From NCBI RefSeq assembly GCF_030463565.1, contig NC_134643.1, forward strand, positions 77,063,721 to 77,127,720: DNA of 64,000 nucleotides. Direction: 5' to 3'. This DNA comes from Pelecanus crispus. Its lineage: Eukaryota > Chordata > Aves > Pelecaniformes > Pelecanidae. Positions within the stretch are counted from its first letter, which is position 1. The number at the start of each line of letters is the position of its first letter. Shown piece by piece: positions 1-14,972 of the stretch. A model generated the notes under the pieces. It did not search any database. It was not told the DNA's origin and was given only the letters and a program-made list of their open reading frames with translations. A program made the position numbers and the translations under genes.

Positions 1-3000
1 AATAGTGCAGTGTTAGTTGCTGGGCAGTGATTCACTTAGTTCAATACCCAGCCACTGAGAGTGGACAGGACCAAAAGTTCCCAGAGAAGAGGAAACCGAG
101 GCAGAAGTGGGAGTTTACGGAGCAGCCTCCCCACAGGATGACTCCTGGGCTCAATTATACCTTGTAGCGAGATCTCATCATTAACCGTACATTGTGGAGG
201 AGGGCCCTCTTTGATCTGTTTTAAATGCTCAGTTTAATTAAATTTCTTTTATTCTGCTTGAGAAGAAAGAATAAGCTGAAGTAAAAAAGCTCCCCTCTCT
301 CTAGTGTTTTTTCTTTTATTTGTCTCTAGATGACAGCTCCAATCTTTTCAATTTCTCTTCCTATGAACACTTTTATCTAGTCTTTTCAACGTCCCATTTC
401 TGGACCTTTCTATTTCCACAAAATACTTTCAAGAAAAAAATAACCAAGAATGAATACAGTATTTCAGATACGCCAATACGCTTGGTTTATAAAGCTGTGC
501 TGTAATATTTACAGAGCCTGTTTTCCATCCTGAGCTGTGTGGTACTCACACAATTTGGGTTTTGGATGACTCTGCATTTTAAGTAGGGATTTTCACTGTC
601 ACCAATGATGACCCCCTTTTTTTTCTGAGTAATATTCAGCTTTTAAGAGTAGCTGACATTTGCATTTGTTTCTTTTTTCCCCAAAATCTGATTATTTTGT
701 ATTTATTCAAAACAGAAGATTCTGCTTGTTCTCGTATTTCTATCTCACCTTGCTTTCCTAGAGTCTTCTAAAAGTTTTCATAGCCATCCCTAGTCCTCAG
801 TGGCCTTCAACCATTTTGTGTCATCTGCAAAATTTCTTACCTCACTGCTCACTCACTTTTCCAGACCATTAATAAAACCAGCAAAGAATACATCTGACAG
901 TATGGATCATTAAGACACCTGCTGCTAATCCTTTGCCAATGTGAAAATGTATCATTTCTTTCAGATGTTATTTTCTGTCTTATCCAATTTCTAATACTGA
1001 GTAGTAATTTAACTGTTGCTTAAGATGTTTACAAGAAACCCAATAAATAACTCTCAGATATGGGCACTGTGAGATTAAATATGAAGCGTTTTGAATAAGA
1101 ACTGCTGCATGAAAAGTTGTCTCTGATGATTCTTATCATGTTGATATTGCCTATTCTCCTTATGCTCCTAATGTCAAATTGCATTAGTCCTTAAAATGAC
1201 AATGTCATGGGGGAATATAAAGACAGCCTGCTGATACTTTTGATCTCTATATTTCAATGCAATGTGGTCATCAAAACTGTTCAGATATTTTTTCTTTATT
1301 AAAACCTCAGTCTTAAATACATAGCTGGGAAGAATAAGTGTTTTTTGATGGAAAATAAATTCCATTATGTACAATGAGGGAAAACATGATTATCTTTACC
1401 TGATAAACCAGGAGATCTATCCTAGGAATAAATCTGCTGGGACTAATATTCTGAACAGATCGTTTCTGTATGTATGTGAAACCACTTTTAAAAACTGTCT
1501 GAAAAAAAAAAAAATCTGCTGTATGCTGAGGTTTAGTAAGGCTATAGATTCAAGAGGCTTCGACTACAGTGAATCTTTCTGAAATAATCTGATTTTAAGT
1601 ATATCACCTCATTTCAAAGTGTTGAATTCCTTGCACGAAAGTAGAAGTAACTATACTAATACATGCAGGAGATGTGTTTGCAAGTAGAAGAAAGAGGGCA
1701 GCAAAAGGATACCTCATTCCCATCCACAGGCCCAAGTTAATTTCAGCTCAGGGTTATCTGTAATCAGTATAGACCCATGTGATGCAAAGCTTTTCTGTAT
1801 GGGATACTGACCAAAATAACTCTCTGTGCTGACGCTGCATGCCACGCAAGAGATGCCTTTGCTCTGGAATAACGAGTGCGTTTCCAAAGCCAGAGTGATT
1901 AGTCTGGGATAAAGTCACCATTCTTCTAGAATCGTATTTTCTTGGGGAGGAAGTCTGATATGGCTAGTGATTAAAATGAAAATGTACAAATTCTGACACA
2001 ACGTTGCATCCTACCTCTGGAAAATGCAGCAGAGGCAGTCGATACTCTGAGCTCTGCCAATGTGACCTACTGACTGTGGGAATATCTGCTGCGCAGTGAT
2101 TCACTCCGGCAGCAGCGACTGCAGCTAATTGTCCCCAGGCAGACGAGCTTACAGAGCTGCTGAAGAGGTGCAGTAAAACTTCATGAAGTGTCTTTCTCTG
2201 AGCCAGAAATGCATCTTCATTCATGAAGGATGGTAATGTAAATGTTTAATGTTAAGAAGTTCCAACTTGCATGATTTATTTCCTCATCAATTTCTCTGTC
2301 ACTTGCCCCGTTCTTGCACCTGGTATCATCAGAGGGATTAGGTGGTGATCTGAGGGAAACAGCACGGTCCTGGTGGCCTGGGTTACGCCCATATTAAAAT
2401 GACAGAAATAGCCACTTGGCCTATTCTTCTATATGTGGGATGAATCAAAAAGAAGACATAAACATCAGCCTAATATATGGATCAGCTTAATTATTCTCCT
2501 GGCCTAGCAAAGGAGACTACCGATTAATGAGAGCAAAGGGGTTTTTACAGGAGTAATTGCTAAGTAGGACATTTAGAGGGTGGGTCATTCCACTTTAGTT
2601 TTAATTACTGATAAAAAGGGAGAAATTAGAGTATTTTTATAAAACTCCAGGTATCGAGAAGTCAGTGCAATAAATCGAATGTAGAAGATATCACTTTATG
2701 GTTACAATTTGTCATCTCAGAAGATCCAGTGGGAAACCACATCTTTCAGAGGCTCTGACAAGATCCAAAAACATGCTGCATGATAGCTCAGGTCCCACAA
2801 AACAATCGGCATCTCTGGAGTGGAGAGAGATGTCATCTGCACTAAGGCACTTGTGCTCCTTTTCATCCACACGTGCATCACTCAGTGCGTGCTTTATTGC
2901 AAGGCCAGCTCTTTTATACAGGGCCTTTTGTAAGAGAAGGTTGGGGCACACAACTGGATGCCAAATTGTAGAAAGACGTGAATGGGCACAGGTCCATTAC

Positions 3001-6000
3001 ACAAATTGCATCTACTCCTACTGACTGGGGAACAGGGCTGTGAATTCTGATGACTAGATCTTATCTTTACAACTTGCTTAATGTGACCACTCATGATGTG
3101 TTTGGCCCCAAGAAGTCTCAGTTCTGCAATTTATAATATGTGGAGGGTTTTTTGACAATTGATAGAAATCATATAGCTCAGTTCCGTATTTGTCGAACAC
3201 ACCCCCATTTCTCAATGGAGGGCAAAATTGTACCACAGTGCATATAGATATCACATTCCTTTGGTTTTTTTTTTTTTTCCTTGGGAATGAAATTATCTTT
3301 ACTATCTACTTCTGTCAATTTTGCTACAACCTTATTAGAGCTCTAGCTAGGTCCAAAGCCTTGACTGTAATAGAGAAGCCACAAAGAAGGACTGTAACCA
3401 AATACCTTTCAGCACACCTTTCTCAAAATTATGTAGCCATCTAAAAGGCAGGCATCCTGTCCAAGTTAGTTATACTCATTCCCTCGCTGTATGGAGAGAG
3501 AAAGATACCTCCAGCCGGAAAATCATCCAGTCAGTCCTAGACACCTATTTTTGGATAGGATGAATCATCTTCTAGAAGCACCTCTCTTCACTGGCTATTG
3601 ATAGAGCCCAGACTGAGACTAGACATCTAATTTTTTTATGCCTGAGGTTAAATGAAGGAAGTCTTACTCTAAATCACAGTATCATTATGTTTCAGTCCAA
3701 ACAATTTGTTGTTCTATCTTCATGGTCTAAATCCAACAATTTGTCACACAAAGACAATCAAACAGAGATAATGATCATGATCCTGATAATAAAAAGTGAA
3801 GCGCTATTTATTCTAGAAATGCCAATTTAAAAGTAGGACTGATCAAGCTTAGGGCAATCTCAGGAAAACTAGGTGGCAATCTTAAACCTCAGTCAAGAAA
3901 GCCAGATGCTAGTGCCGTGCTTTCACTCTCTCCTTGCAAACACAGTGAAAGCTCTGGGTATACTTCATGCATTTCCTTGTTATTCCTCTTGCTTGGTACC
4001 TAGTACAGTAAACAAAAATAATCTTTAAGTACAAGATTTAAAGTTCTTAACATGCTGCATTTGTATAAGTTCTTGGTGCCCCTTCAGTATGTTGAATACA
4101 TCAGTCCTGTGAACTTTTGGCTCCCCTCTGAATTGCCTTCTTATGCAAAAAAATAGAGTCAACATTGAGTTTGAGAGTGTCCCAAACAGGTGTACACAGT
4201 GAAGTCAAAGCAAAGCTTTTATAATTGACCACATCACCAGGCAGAAGGCTCTCTGCTCCATGGATACTGTAGCCAGAACAGATATCATCTGTGCATATGA
4301 GCACAGAGGGTATGGAAAAAGAAATGGCCTAAGCAGCTAATCACTGCTTGTTAGGGAATGTGTAGGTATCAACACACACAGACCACGCGCCTTGAGCCAG
4401 CTTTTAGAAGCTTTCCAAGCTTCTTGGCAGGAGCCCATCTGCACGTAGCCACTACATACCTCTCACCTTGTGGGTGGAGGCTGGTTTTCTGTCTGCAGCG
4501 TCTGCTGACTCTCTCTACCTCCCCTCTGAAGCAGCTGCATGAGCTGCCTTAAATCTTTGTATTGCTTCACAATAATACTAGTGCCAATGATTAAATAACC
4601 CACAGAAATGAAACAAAACACCTTGGCTCCAATCATTCATTTCACAGCCTCCTTCCCCCTCTTTCTGCCAAGTAAAGGCAACTTCAATGCAGCAGTGTTT
4701 TTCTTTCCTCTAAATAAGGTCCTTTCTTGCTGGAGTTCTAGCCACCTCCAGTGACTTCTTCCTGTCTACCTGCTCTTAAACTAATTAAAAAACAGTCTTT
4801 GCAAATGCCTTTGGAGGATCACCAAACTTAAAGTGAGTTTTCAAGAGAAGGAATACAGTAAAAAAATGTTCAGTGTATATTCCAGTAACAAATTCCCATT
4901 AATTCGGGTCAATTCCTTTGATGGAGTAACGTGGCAAGGTTCCTTTCTAACAACAGAGGTATGCTGGTTTATACCAGCTGAAGGTTTCATCCTGCCTTTG
5001 TTTACCAAATGAATGCTGAACTTCCAAAAAATAATGAGGTTAACAGGTCACGCAGCTGCAGCCTTCCGCTCCTGATAGAGAGGCGGAAGGGATGTCAATC
5101 CCACTTTCTTCCCTTCCAAAGGGAGTCCTGTCTCACTGGTGGTACAGAGATGGGGATCCTTGGGGAGCCTTCTACACTCATTAGCTTGTCTATAACTGGG
5201 GAATCATTAGATTTAAAACAAAAATGGGCAGGTCTTGTTCATTCAGCAGTAATTACACAAAAATAGGGACTGATATATTCATAGAAGATCAGTGCCAATG
5301 GTAACAACTCAGTGTTTAATAATACTTATAATGAGAATCGACAGGACTGAAGATAGACGATTTTTCTTCGAAATTAAAGAAACTCTGAAATTTGGACCAG
5401 ATTAGAGAAAATATCCACCTGTTTCATCCAGATTCTCAAGTAGTCTGCTAAATTCTAGGAGAAAAAGTAAAGAAAGACTATACTGTGATTCCTCTGCTTC
5501 TTTTTAATTACATTTGCAAACAGAAGAGGGTCAAATAAGAGTCTAGCCTGTGATTTATTTATCTAGTTGAAACATGAACTCTGCTGCTTTGAAAAACTAC
5601 TATATACAAGTTTGTTTCTAGCCAAGGATTTCTTTATAGCAGGAGATTCTTGGAATGGGAAGATTTATGTGCTTCACATCTCTTTGTACAATCCCACAGA
5701 GACGGAGAACATCTGAGCGTTGGAGAGTGTGTGTATGTGTGTGTATGGATGCAAAATCTCAGAGGATACCCTTTCAGAAGAGCCTAATATACACCATAGC
5801 ATTAGTATACAACATATCTTGTTATTTTGGTCACAAATTAAAATGGGGACACAGAACTACTCCAGCCAGGTGTAGATATTCGCAGCCTTTGTTTACTACC
5901 TACTTGGCAGGAGATATATATGGAACCATCTATAAGACACAAGTAGACTATGCACCACAGTGCTCAATTCAGCCATAAAAATGCTCTAATTTATTGAAAT

Positions 6001-6367
6001 AGTGCAGTTGGATGACACGAAAACTAATCAAGCTAGCGATGCTGTGACTTCCTAGAACAAATCACCCCCATGTTTCATTATACCTCTGTTCAGCCCATTC
6101 CTCCATCGTTTAAAAGTAAGCTCTTAAAATGTGCCAGATAAATAGCACTTGAAACTGAAGTTCTCTGTTCTTCCACAGAACAGATCTAACTAAGAAATGG
6201 CAACGTGTTCTCATCCTTGCAACGAGACTGTGTGTTATTCCTGCCAACAGAAACACATTACAGTCAACTCTCCCTTTTCTGTGGGCAGCCTATCTGGCAC
6301 AGACAGGTCGTACCACGGACCCGGTGAAATCCAAGCTGTTTCTGGTTCATTGCAGAGCACAGTCATC

Positions 6368-6399
6368 ATGAATGAAGCTATACTGAATGAAGCTACACT
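6368..6399. repeat. 15-bp tandem duplication
   Basis: Two adjacent units AATGAAGCTATACTG and AATGAAGCTACACTG differ by one base. No function is apparent. Confidence 0.75.
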
Positions 6400-8254
6400 G
6401 CTTGCTCTAGAAGAAACACAGCTGTGCCAAGAGCTGAGACTGAGTAGTTTTGTCCCAAGAAACCTGAGCTGGCGTCACCTGGCATTAATGTGGGTGGCTC
6501 TGCCTTATGTACTTGGCTGAAGAGGACAGAGAGCAGGTACTGGAATGACCTGGGGACAAGCCCACCTGAGATGAGGAGAGCTCATGCACTAACGTGCAGC
6601 ATCACTCTGGACAACCTGAGCTGGTTCCCTGCTGTGCTACTTGGGTATCTTTCCACTATGCTCCCCACCATAACCTGTCGTATGTGTAGAACCTCAATTA
6701 GTCTATTAGTTGGATCTTCCTAGACGTCCACTATCACAGATAATGAAGAAACAGCTGTCTTTAAATTAAAGTACTGCAGCCCTACAGATTGTTAGTATTA
6801 TTTTAACAAGGCCTTTCAAGTGCTAGGAGATTCTGGCCATACCCACTGAAATCATGATTTGAAAGCTCCTTTTCCAGCTGCCTGCGCATATGCAGTGTCT
6901 TAAAAGGACATCAAACCTGAAAAACTGGACAATTGTAGGCCATTACTTCTGGGTGGAGGGAGGGAGTGGAGGAATGAAAGAAAGATCAGCCACTCTCACT
7001 GTAAGCCAGTGGCGTTCTTCTTCTTCTCTTCCAGAGGAGCCCATAGTAAGCACAGGGTATTTTGATCCCCAGATCTTCTCAGTCCTATGACATCTAAATT
7101 GTGCCAGCTGTGAGGATGTTTCCTGGCCTCCACCTGCCAACTCATCTCGCAGGGTGGTATCTTCATCATGCACTTCAACTGTAGTAATCAAGGTGAAATA
7201 ACAGGCCAAGCAACTACTAGCCTTCATTCATTGCCAACCAGAAGCACATTTAAAACTGCTAGCTGGCAGGGCTAGCTGGCCCATGACCTCCACCAAGGCA
7301 TGTGGTGTTTCAGTTCTGGGTGACCCGGAGTCCACTGCCACCACTTGGGAGGGCAGGAGGGAGCTGCCTAGGTTGCATTTGCAAGGGGGTTTACACTAGG
7401 CAGAAGTGCTGCCTATAGACATGTACCTTTAAAAGAGTTTGGGAATAAGCATTTGTAGAAATGTTCTACGGTGTATCCAGTTTAGCATTTCCTTTTGGTG
7501 AAACCGGCAGCAATGCCAAAGGGTATGGTTATGACAAAACCAGTGAAATCATGGAGACAATGTCAGTTCCCTGTGGTTTGCGGTTGTAGCAAGTGATGCC
7601 ATCGTACAATCAGAGCAAACCACAGAGCATGTAATTTAGAGAAATGTGGCACAGTTATAAGGCAAATATATTTGTCGTGCAATAGAAATGGTTGAAACAA
7701 TCATATGTCTTTTTGTGTGCTCAGGCTTCTTCGCAGCGCAGTACCCTGCTGCTGAATCAATTAACTCTGCGTCTGCAGGTTACTGCAGTAAAACCTCACT
7801 TTACAGGATGAACATGACTAGGTGTTTCTCAGTGCTGCACATTACTTTCCCATTTGCAATGTTTTTTTTATAGGCCCAGGCTTTGACTGAGGACACAGTG
7901 TTCTGGCCCAAAAGGACGTGCCTTCACAATACATTTAGAGTGAGACTGCATCTGCTCTTCTGGAGAGACACGAGTCTAATAGGCAATCTGCTTGATTTAT
8001 GCACCATGAAGCATGATTAGAGTATGGGTAAGATTCTCATTCATTACATAATTTCTTTGAAATGATGAACCTGGTGTGTTTGTTATGAGATCCAAAACAA
8101 AGAGTAAAAGGACAGTTTCAAGGTTGGCTTTAAGCCTGTATTTAGCAAATCCTTTTTTGTTGTTCCTACAAAATATTTTTTTTCTAAACAAACACCTTTT
8201 TCTTCATTACTTAATCCTCTTTGTTTCAGCTACTTTAAAAACATTTAAACTTCT

Positions 8255-8340
8255 CAAAGGCATTATGCCCTGGATTCAAATGGGTAAACTGAGGCAAATG
8301 GGCAGCTAAGCAATTTCCTTGAGAGGCTGAGCTGAATCTA
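8255..8340 (-). repeat. MIR/core-SINE-like relic
   Basis: TGGGTAAACTGAGGCAAATGGGCAGCTAAGCAATTTCC resembles the reverse complement of the MIR core (AAACTGAGGCACAGAG followed by TAAGTAACTTGCC). It is short, old and diverged. Confidence 0.4.
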
Positions 8341-11300
8341 CAAGTCCAACGTGTTAACTAGCACATTGCTGATCCTTAAGCATCGCCCATTTGTCTGGAG
8401 TGAAAAATCAATGCTGTCATCAAAATATACTATAAGAAAACACAGTATGTTCTTGACACAGACACATTGGCCAGAGATTTCAGTTTTATGAAGTTGCTCT
8501 GAAGAAAGGAAAACCAAGGTTTTAAGAGCACAGAGGCATACCTTTAAATAAGTAGTTTCCCAACTGGGGACAATCTTTGTGCAAGGAATGTTTAGGACCT
8601 GATCCAAAGTCTACTGAAATTTAACACTGCCTTAAATAAAGCTTGGATCAGGACCTAATCTCTATATTGTGCAGCTATTTCTCAAGTGTGAGAAGTGACA
8701 GATCATTCTGTGCACAGCTTAAATGAAAGAATAGGGGCAGCAAAGGGAAATAGTATCTGTAAAAACAGAGCAAGGAAATGGTGGAAGATCATTCAGTTGT
8801 CACTTTCCTTTTTAAAAGCAAACTATCAAAGAGGAAGGAGAAAGTAGTAATTGGGAAATGAGGTGCACTCCAGATCTAAAAAGGTAGTGTCCATAAAAGA
8901 AGAAAAATCTAATACAATATTAATTGAGAATTACTCTCTCTCACTCTCTCTCCTGCCAATTTCTAAGTATATCTTTATCGATGTAACAATAAATATATGT
9001 ATTTTTATGCTATCAGGAGTTTTTAAAAAGTTTGACAGCTCCCGTGCAATTACTATTTGAATTTCTGATCTATTTATTAAAAATCTTCAAAATATACTCT
9101 ACTGGCATCTATGCCTACTCCTCAACTGAAGTAAAACAGCATCTGTCCTCTGAAGCAAGAATGATATCACAGATTTACAAGGGGAAGAGATCTCATTATG
9201 TTGGGTTTGAAATGATACTGTGTGTACAGCTGCCGCGCTGTAGCATTCAGAGGTGCTTTAGAGCACAGAGTCAGTGTGCCACTGTCTGAAATACACTGCC
9301 CATGAGGAGGGACTGCAGCAACTGGAAAGCATCACGTGGCAAGGGAAGTCAGTGTGTTGTACATCTGGGTGGTCATCGTGGCAATTGCTTGGGACTATGG
9401 AAGAGAAAGATTGTAAAGCAGCACACTTTCTTAACTGCTTTCAAATTTTTAAGCCTCCACTGCCAAGATTTACCCAAACTTTTCCCGAAGTTTCAGTAAT
9501 AAAATCCGAGATCAAGATATCTTCCTTAAAGGGAACATGGTCGATAGAAGCATGCCTTGATAAATGATGCTGCATGCCGTGGGGAGTTCTTTGCTTCTCC
9601 TTTAACTGATGCTACAGTCAAGGTCACTGTTTGGTTAGTTTATGGTTGTTTTTTATATATATTGAACATAAGGCAGAATACGTACAATGACAGAAGAAAC
9701 AGCTTTTTTCAGAGATAGGCTGGAGCTGCTGAATTCAGAGCTCAGAGCCAGACTCCCAGCTGGCACACAGTGTACGTTGAAGTCAGTCTGTTTTCAGCCA
9801 AGAAACACAGCCTTGGGTTTTGCTTCCTTCAGGAAAGAGGAGGGGAAAGGAACTATATCTTGGTTTTACCACTACAAAGTATTAGCTATTGAGAATGAGT
9901 TTAAACTATCTGGAGGCTGCATGGCTTTATATAGATTATTAATGTAACTTACTATCTGTTGAGCATGGGTACTTACATGGGGAGACATGGAGGGCCATGC
10001 TTCCCCAGAAAACATAATTCTACTCTTTCCCCAGGCTTTGCAGGAAAAGCACAAAACGGGCATCAAGAGACCTAAGGTCTAGTTAAGGCGATGGCATACA
10101 CTGTGCGGGAAGGGTTGCTTCTACTGTGTCTGATAGTGCATTGCTCACCTCATAAAGCGTGCAAGGAAATTGTTTGTTTGTGAATGTACAGTACACTGAG
10201 GTTGTCGCATACGATGTGATGTATCTGCTGCTGCCTGATCAGCTGGTCTGCTGCAGCCAACTTCAAATATGAGAAATCAGACTTGGACTGAATGAAACCG
10301 AAGTTACACAATTGCTGATGCACTGTTGTGCCTTTGCTCTGGGCTTTTCTTTATCGTATTCTGGCAACTGCACCTTCACACTGCCAGATGCAGAGCAGGA
10401 TTTACTACACGTTAATACCCACAGAAGTGAGGAGTGGGAGGAGATGAGCTGAAGGTACCTTCTCAAGCTCCCCACCACCCTCCAGACCAGAGCTCAGATA
10501 GTACCCAGCTTGCCACCTCTATTTCTGTCCAGTCCCCAGCACTTTATGTTGCCAGTTCCAGCCCCCTGTAGCACCTCAATTCAGCGCTGCTTGCAGGACT
10601 GGAAAGCCTCCAGCCATGATTTACAGGGGACTGGGACAAGGCAGGGTCAGGGAGTCTGTCTAAATTACCCTGAGTTTGAATGGCTGCCCTGCAGACTGCA
10701 GTATTGCGTGGGCTCCCCAAAGCTTCATCAATGCTCACCACTTTTTATTAAAGGTTCAATCACAGCTTGAAACTCATGAAAAATCTGGGTCCCTAGAGGA
10801 TAAAGAATAAAAGGGGCAAGCTCACAGACTGTCTATAAATCATACATGGTAATGTACCAGTGCCTTTGTACCGAGTACATTTGTAATATTCTCTTCATAA
10901 CAAACATTGCAAACTCATCTGTGTGACTGACATATTTGTGAAAATTAGGGCCTGTTCTGAAATCAGCCAAGGCCAAAGTTTATTGGATAATTCACTCAAA
11001 ACAAATAACTCACCCAGCACTAGGAAAATGTGATGCAATGTGCTTATTTGGTGACCTCTGTGAATGATTAGTTGCCCTTATCCCACTCTTACTGAGATAT
11101 TGTTTACCCTCAATAAAATTACTACACAGCTGGCATTATTTTTTATCTCTTTTGACACTCTCAGCAGAGGCACTTACAAATGAAAGGGTGCAGAGGCTAA
11201 AGTAGCATGAACAGTTTTCAGCACACTGGCAAGACGATGAGGGGAAACTTGTCCTGCCATTTCTCGGGCTTCCTCTGTTTTGTGGATAGAAGTTAAGTCT

Positions 11301-14300
11301 CAAGGAGGATCAGCTTGGAAACTCTGAGGAGCCCTGGACTTCGCACATACTGAAGTTTAACGAATTTTGCAGATTAGAAAGGCAAACCCCATGATTAAAA
11401 CAGTTGATGATATTGCACCACCAAAAGAATTTAGTTCATTTATTTTGAATTGTAAGTTTAGGTTTATGTATTGGTAATAACACTTCATAGAGGGCTGTTA
11501 AATGTTCTGTAGCAGTGTGTTGCGAAAGCAATGAAATGACAGGAGATCTGACCACAGCACTCTGAATTCATTACTGACTGTCTTTCCAGATGGAAATTAT
11601 TGGGTCTGCAGAAGAGCTAACTGAGAATAATCAAGATTTTACTGTGGCTAGATGAACTCTGTTTAGATTGTAAGACTCAACATGTGTAAACAATAAACCA
11701 AAAAAGAAACCATAAGTGAGAAAAATTAAAGAATATTAAGTGTTATCAATTAAAAAAAAAAAATTCTTTTCAAAACCAGCTCTCAGGCTCTGTTCCTGTG
11801 CACAGACAGAGAGCATACTGCATCTCCGTTACGCCTCCTGCCTTGTGTCATGACAGGCTCACTCTGGTTTGCTGCTTGCACCTCTCACTTGTGTTCTTGC
11901 AATTCCACAAACTAAAGAAACAGCTGCTCACAATTTATTTAATCGTCATTAGCCATCATGATCACCTCACCACAGTCACCAGGCCAGTGACGCAATGTTG
12001 CAGGCTTATAAAGCATCTCCTGCCCTACGTGTCATTTTGAACGTGCACGCATTTACTGATCTTGTACAACTCTGCAAGAACTGTTTCCAAAGCCGAGATA
12101 GACTGGACCTATCTTTCCAAAATGTAATTCATAATTAAAGGAAGAAACTACCCTCTGTCTAGTTTCTATGTTGCAGCCGTTTGATATGCTTATATTCAGC
12201 GTACACTGTGAAATGGTCCAGCACACGCTACAACAGCTGCAAGGAAGGCAAATGACAACACAGCACCCTTACAACCTAATGTCAGCTAATGAAATAAAGC
12301 TATTTACATAGTGTATTTACCTGCCAGCTGTTTCACAGGCTGCAGTTCAGTTACTTTAGGACAAATGGAAACCAAAAATAAAGTTGCGTTATAATGGAAG
12401 AAGACACCAATGTAATCCTACTGCAAATGTCTGCTCAAGTCAGATAGAAAAGGCTGCAGACAACAAACAGATGAATACAAATCCCATGTTTTGAAAGTCA
12501 AAAGAGGCATGAAAAATAATATACTTCCTGTTGGTTGAGTCATAGTGATCCCCTTCAAGGGACTATGGAAAATAAACTAATAAAGCTTTCGGCAATTAAT
12601 TTACCAAATCACCATAGAGTTTCAGAGGATTCCTATGTCTTTATCGTTAGCTAGTACAGTGACCTCTCAGTGGTTGCCAGTGACGATTGCAATGCACCTT
12701 GCATCATCAGTTTTCTGGGACCACACAGGATCACCAACGCACACACACGTACCGGCCTTGTACACCTTTGCATAAACTGTTTTCAGAGCCAATGCTCGTG
12801 AGAAGTGTGATGTAAATCAAAGTATTTTGAAGGCAGAAATTATGACAAAGAGTTGGAAGAGACCGAGATCCACACACTTGGGAAGGAGCCGGTAACTGCC
12901 CATAGGAGGATGGAAGGATGGAGTACTTGGATAAAGAGGTGGTAAGAAACAAGGAAGGGGAGCTAACTGGGGAATCTAGGACAGAGGCCAGCTAGCAGAA
13001 GTAGGAAGTGTCTGGTCAAAAATACTGGAAAACGTACCTGGACGATACTGGGCCTTGCTAGCAAAAGTTTCAGCCAGACGTAAACCACACAATGCATTGA
13101 GAGTAGAACAAGACAGGGTGGAGGGCAAAGCTGTAATTCCTCAGGGATCTAAACTGAGGTTGCACATGACGTCCTAATTCTGGCATTTCTAAGTTTTTGC
13201 TCACACAGTTTTGCAACATGAACAGTCTCTTAATGTAACTTTTTCTGTGTAATGTAATTTTTCAGTAAAGTCATGAATAAGATGTCATTTCTCCCTACTG
13301 AACTCAAAGGATTTGTTTCCATTTAAGGTTCTTTTACAAGCAGTTTTATGCACTTGCACCTCACTGGCCTAAGTAATGTTCCACTGTAACACTGGGAAGC
13401 CCTGGGCTTGCCTGGTGGGATGCATCAGAACATTTTGGCAATATAATCTGAACTGAATCCTTATTTTCCCCCTTAGCCACATCCCACTTAAAAACGCCAC
13501 TGAAACTTAAAAACGGGCCCTGAGCTGAACAGATGAAGTTGGTAGTGCACTGCAAGCATGTACTTAGTTACAAAATACACGTATGGACTACTGTCAGGAT
13601 AGTAGGATGACTACTAAACATCCTTTCAGTGTTTATGGCTTGAGCTTTGAAACTGTAGAGATGTACCCAATGACAATTTTTTTTTGGCTTTAAGTTTTGT
13701 TATGAAAGTTTCTCTCAGCACTGTGGGGAAGAAAAGGGGATTTGTCAAAAGTACAGCCCTTTCATAAGGTTTTGGGAATGCATTTTCTTTCAGAAAGGTT
13801 ACAAAGTAGGTTTCTACAGTGTCCCAAGATTCACAGGAACCCCTGTTGACTTTCTAAGCTCTATTACATCTGCTGTCTTTCTAATAACTGTGATATAAAT
13901 AGCATGTGATTCTACTTTGCTTTCAGAGCTCTATCTAAAGAAAATGTGCAGTGACACATGGACATGTACAAACTCTCTGGGATTACGCACAGTAATATCA
14001 ACCTACAGACTGGGCAATAAATTTTTAAAACTCATATCAAGTTCATGGAGGAGTTCACTGTGTGTTACAGTGTCTCCTGAATGGAGCATGCAGCAAAAAT
14101 GTGATCCACCAAGTATTTTAACAGAGAAAGTGGCAAACTAAAAGAAAACAGAGCACTCTCCATCCACCGTGTGTTGCCTGTGCACTCTTGTGACTGTGCA
14201 GTTATTCCAGAATGGAGTCGTGTCTGAGCTTCTGTTGTTTGGCACTTGCACTCCTGCAAAATGAAGTGCTTCGAGCCCAAACCCATGGGCAACCATGGCT

Positions 14301-14972
14301 GGTGCATGTGACATGATATCGGATGTAAGAACTGGTACCCGGATGCTGGGGAGGCCCCTGAACCTGTCTTACTGTGCACACACACCCTTCCATGCAAGAA
14401 TACAACATCATCCAACAAGCGTATTTGCTAGTGACTTTTTAATACACTCATTTTCCAACCTACTAAAACGTTGTAATGAACAAAGCCAGCTTTCTCCTGT
14501 CTCCCATCAAAACAGTTTAGACAGAGCCTGAAATTCACTTCCAAGGGGAATAACTCTATTCTCTTAGCAAGATTCAAAAAACGCAAAATAGCCACTAGGT
14601 TCACCTTTTCCTTATTTCTGTCAAGTCCTGTATACAAGCCAGGGGACCTGTTTACAACTTGTCTGATCTCTCCTGAAGTCAGGGTGCAGTTTGTGCACAA
14701 ACATCGCCTGGGACACCATCAGCTCTGTGCTGCCGTTTCTAAACACCGTGTAAGGAGGCTGACAGGCAGCTATATTGTAACCAGGTCAGATGTGCTGCCT
14801 GTAGCTGTAACATATATACATAGGATTAAGAATGAAATCGAGCTCTTCGCATGCTATCAGCTTGTTTTTCAGAACTACTTTTTTTCTCAGTTAATACTTA
14901 AGCTTTTTCTGAAACAATCTCCTTTATTGAAGAGTAAGACAGAATACGGAGTGGCCTTGCCCTACATTACCG

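Larger units (their letters stand above)
1..14972. other. Non-coding stretch, no gene found
   Basis: Open frames are short (at most 117 codons), overlap on both strands and lack family motifs. Apart from a MIR-like relic near 8.3 kb, homopolymer runs and a small tandem duplication, I see nothing I can name. It is intergenic DNA, or an intron of a gene without exons here. Confidence 0.6.

Noticed and set aside
6197..6520. 107-codon plus-strand frame with several Cys near its start
   Set aside because: The Cys spacing fits no zinc-binding family, and the frame contains a 15-bp tandem duplication; no splice or promoter context.
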